From: JBAYVY01 sp041674345
GTDB taxonomy: Bacteria; Planctomycetota; Phycisphaerae; Phycisphaerales; Zrk34
Direction: 5' to 3'
Assembly (NCBI GenBank): GCA_041674345.1
Contig: JBAYVY010000008.1
Location: 1-23,826 of the forward strand
Length of the DNA stretch: 23,826 bases
Made by a program: the position numbers and the translations under genes
The notes under the pieces: generated by a model
Databases searched by the model: none
What the model saw: only the letters and a program-made list of their open reading frames with translations
Told to the model about the DNA's origin: nothing
Shown here: positions 22,240 through 23,826 of the stretch, one piece after another
Layout: every line of letters starts with the position of its first letter
Numbering within the stretch: the first letter of the stretch is position 1

Positions 22240-23214
22240 ATGGAACTGACGGCAGACATGCTGCGCAGGATTTCCAAGGGCAAGCCGAAGGCCGAGAACG
22301 TCGCGTCGATCGTCTCGGCGGTGAACGCGCACGGCCAGCGGTTCGGCCTGGACCAGCCGCACCGGCTCGCGCACTTCCTCTCGCAGCTCGCCCACGAGAG
22401 CGGCGGATTCTTCTATGATCGGGAGATCGCATCCGGCGCGGCCTACGAAGGGCGCAAGGATCTCGGCAACACGAAGCCAGGCGACGGCAAGCGGTTCAAG
22501 GGCCGCGGACCTATCCAGATCACCGGCCGGGCGAACTATCGCGACTTCACGAAATGGGCGCGCAAGTTTGATGCGTCGGCGCCCGACTTCGAGGCGAACC
22601 CGGAAGCGGTGAACACCGACCCGTGGGAGGGCCTTGGCCCGATCTGGTATTGGGACGACGGCAACCCGACCGGCAAGACGCTCAACACCTATGCCGACAA
22701 GAACAACCTCGAGATGATCACCCGGCGCATCAACGGCGGGGTGAACGGGCTGGACGACCGGATGGACTATTACGACCGCGCCGCGCTGGCGCTGCTCGGC
22801 TATCCGACCAATGCGATCCCGTCATTCCAGGTCGATGCGAAGCGCCGCGGCGACTATAAGGGAGAGCTCGACGGCAAGACCGGGCCGCAGACCCGTGCCG
22901 CGCTGCATATCTCGCTGGTCCGCATGACCGACAAGGCGTTCCGCGAGGATGTCGCAGTCGCGCCCGTGGTCGAGGAAAAGCCCGTCGCCGTGCCGGTCAA
23001 TGAACTCGAGAAGCCCTGGTATAAGTCGCCAGAGGTGTTGATCCCGACCGTGACGCCTGTCCTTCCGGGCCTCGCCGGGTTCGACTGGCGGGTAATGATC
23101 GTCGCCATCCTCGTCGGCGCAGGCTTCGCCGGCTACCTCATCTGGCGCCGCAGCAACATGAAGGCGAAGCAGGAAGCCAAGGTCGACGCGATCAAGGAAC
23201 GGGGGCTGTCATGA
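22240..23214 (+). CDS. GH19-type endolysin with peptidoglycan-binding and C-terminal membrane segment
   Basis: The product has 324 residues with a good ribosome site (AAGGA, seven bases before the ATG). The catalytic part is GH19 chitinase/lysozyme-like: LAHFLSQLAHESGGFFYDRE (43-62), with Glu53 as probable acid and Glu62 as second carboxylate, followed by FKGRGPIQITGRANY (about 87-101). It should cut the glycan strands of peptidoglycan. Around 196-225, GDYKGELDGKTGPQTRAAL is a peptidoglycan-binding type 1 motif. A Pro/Val linker then leads to KPWYKSPEVLIPTVTPVLPGLAGF and a TM helix VMIVAILVGAGFAGYLIW (about 284-301) with a basic tail. There is no N-terminal signal peptide. The ending resembles the start of holin domains fused to endolysins in some alphaproteobacterial phages. 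Confidence 0.85.
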   Translation: MELTADMLRRISKGKPKAENVASIVSAVNAHGQRFGLDQPHRLAHFLSQLAHESGGFFYDREIASGAAYEGRKDLGNTKPGDGKRFKGRGPIQITGRANYRDFTKWARKFDASAPDFEANPEAVNTDPWEGLGPIWYWDDGNPTGKTLNTYADKNNLEMITRRINGGVNGLDDRMDYYDRAALALLGYPTNAIPSFQVDAKRRGDYKGELDGKTGPQTRAALHISLVRMTDKAFREDVAVAPVVEEKPVAVPVNELEKPWYKSPEVLIPTVTPVLPGLAGFDWRVMIVAILVGAGFAGYLIWRRSNMKAKQEAKVDAIKERGLS

Positions 23215-23516
23215 TCGGCTGGCTCTTGGACGCCATTCCCCTCTGGATATGGGTCATTGCCGCTGTAGCCGTCGCATTTGGCGCGTGGCGCGTGTTGGGC
23301 ACGCGCGGGCTGTTGGGTGCCATCGCGGGGCTAGGCGCGTTCCTGGCCTATCGCACGGGCCGGGAAACGGGTGGGGCTGATGCTCTCCAGAAACAGAAAC
23401 GAGCCGACGAAAAGGCGGTGAAGGACCATGACAAGATCGCTGCGGACACCGATCGCATGTCTGATGATCAGCTTGACGCTTCCAATGCTCCTTGGCTGCG
23501 TAAGCGCGGGCGCTGA
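23211..23516 (+). CDS. Small membrane protein, inner spanin (Rz-like) or holin
   Basis: The product has 101 residues; ATG 23211 overlaps the endolysin stop as ATGA. Two hydrophobic segments (WLLDAIPLWIWVIAAVAVAFGAW, about 4-26, and LLGAIAGLGAFLAY, about 34-47) precede a charged helix ADALQKQKRADEKAVKDHDKI and a C-terminus DDQLDASNAPWLRKRGR. The Rz1-like lipoprotein gene begins inside its 3' half in another frame, the classic Rz/Rz1 arrangement, so the inner spanin is the first guess. Two membrane segments are unusual for Rz, which has one, and would suit a holin better. The protein may combine both positions. Its role is inferred mainly from context. Confidence 0.65.
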   Translation: MIGWLLDAIPLWIWVIAAVAVAFGAWRVLGTRGLLGAIAGLGAFLAYRTGRETGGADALQKQKRADEKAVKDHDKIAADTDRMSDDQLDASNAPWLRKRGR

Positions 23517-23646
23517 TATCTGGTGCAAGACGAACGATCCGCGCCGGCCGACAGAGGCCGAATACGCGGCGATGGATCGGCAGTCGAAAGAACAGATGCG
23601 CACCCACAACGCTTTTGGTGCCGCCCGATGCGGCTGGCGCCCATAA
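23428..23646 (+). CDS. Outer spanin (Rz1-like lipoprotein), nested gene
   Basis: The product has 72 residues. ATG 23428 lies within the preceding gene in a different frame and extends 130 bases past its stop. The N-terminus MTRSLRTPIACLMISLTLP ends in MLLGC, a lipobox with Cys24 as the lipidated residue, after a basic n-region (Arg3, Arg6). The mature part, about 49 residues, is short and polar, as in Rz1 proteins. AAGGA (23421-23425) is close, only two bases from the ATG, so translation may depend on coupling; an in-frame ATG at 23464 would leave a shorter signal. Outer spanins join inner spanins to fuse the inner and outer membranes at lysis. Confidence 0.75.
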   Translation: MTRSLRTPIACLMISLTLPMLLGCVSAGADIWCKTNDPRRPTEAEYAAMDRQSKEQMRTHNAFGAARCGWRP

Positions 23647-23652
23647 GCAAGC

Positions 23653-23686
23653 GGGCCGACGTGCTGTTCGAGCAGCGCGCCGACCC
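23653..23686 (+). terminator. Long hairpin after the lysis genes, no T-run
   Basis: Arms 23653-23666 and 23673-23686 pair at 12 of 14 positions (one of them G-U) around the loop TTCGAG. The structure begins six bases after the outer spanin stop. No T-tract follows, so it may protect the mRNA 3' end or act with a factor rather than terminate alone. Confidence 0.4.
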
Positions 23687-23826
23687 TGACCGACAGCGAT
23701 CGTGTGGGACCGCCGAAGGCTGAAACGACAATCTGCCTCGCTGGTTTCTTTTCCGTGAAGCGCCTCACACCGGGGAGCGTTTCAAACGCAGTGCAGACGA
23801 AAGGTCCGGGGCTTTGATAGAACGGA
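23687..23826. other. Right edge, no gene seen, with a 6+1+6 palindrome
   Basis: I find no convincing gene or tRNA here. The only notable feature is GCGTTT (23777-23782), C, AAACGC (23784-23789), a perfect palindrome with a central base, as expected for a dimeric regulator site or a short hairpin. The window ends before anything downstream can help interpret it. Confidence 0.3.

Noticed and set aside
23331..23768. A 145-codon minus-strand frame at the right edge
   Set aside because: It mostly lies opposite the spanin genes and has shadow-like composition; no ribosome site is visible.
1..23826. CRISPR arrays, tRNA or rRNA genes, insertion sequences, integrase and attachment sites
   Set aside because: I looked for regular spaced repeats, tRNA-like cloverleafs, transposase or recombinase motifs and paired terminal repeats and saw none that hold up.

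Overview
The window is a block of late genes from a tailed bacteriophage or prophage of the short-tailed (podovirus-like) type. The host is probably an alphaproteobacterium. This is inferred from the GC-rich, strongly coding sequence, the DUF5681-type small terminase, the HTHTFEIPTA-type tailspike N-terminus and the style of the GH19 endolysin. A sphingomonad or rhizobial host fits best, but the sequence alone does not settle it. No integrase, repressor or replication gene is in view, so lysogenic versus lytic lifestyle cannot be decided.

Layout, left to right. (1) 1-1300, control region: the 3' end of a NusG-like (KOW domain) gene, a near-consensus sigma70 promoter (192-219), a zinc-ribbon protein, a 63-aa helix-turn-helix-like protein and a 79-aa hypothetical protein. 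(2) 1305-7627, DNA packaging and head: small terminase, large terminase, P22-type portal, scaffold, N4-gp56-type major capsid protein and a probable decoration protein. A strong GNRA hairpin (7634-7655) follows. (3) 7681-10455, neck and tail: a 58-aa protein with a TTG start, a P22 gp4-like adaptor, a P22 gp10-like tail protein and a GNAT-fold protein. (4) 10455-16545, probable ejected or internal virion proteins: a protein ending in a peptidase S74-type domain, a Pro/Gly/Met-rich protein with TNW repeats, two ejection-type proteins and an M15-like peptidoglycan peptidase. (5) 16555-21921, host recognition: a collar-domain fibre, a 58-aa protein, a canonical UUCG terminator and a 1372-aa beta-helix tailspike. 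(6) 22240-23646, lysis: a membrane-tailed GH19 endolysin, a two-TM protein in the inner-spanin/holin position and a nested Rz1-like lipoprotein.

Most plus-strand genes are translationally coupled by ATGA, TGATG or GTGA overlaps, so they form one long rightward operon. Its likely modulators are the hairpins at 7634 and 17764 and, by inference, the NusG paralogue at the left edge. The least expected content is a set of very short minus-strand ORFs that fill the otherwise empty gaps of this operon (5958-6092, 15530-15715, 21923-22051, 22075-22185). Three of the four encode proteins that are little more than membrane helices. Two of these have candidate promoters placed so that the mRNA would be leaderless or nearly so. 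These, the repeat protein with a motif shared with the M15 protein, and the mosaic tailspike are the best candidates for something not yet described.
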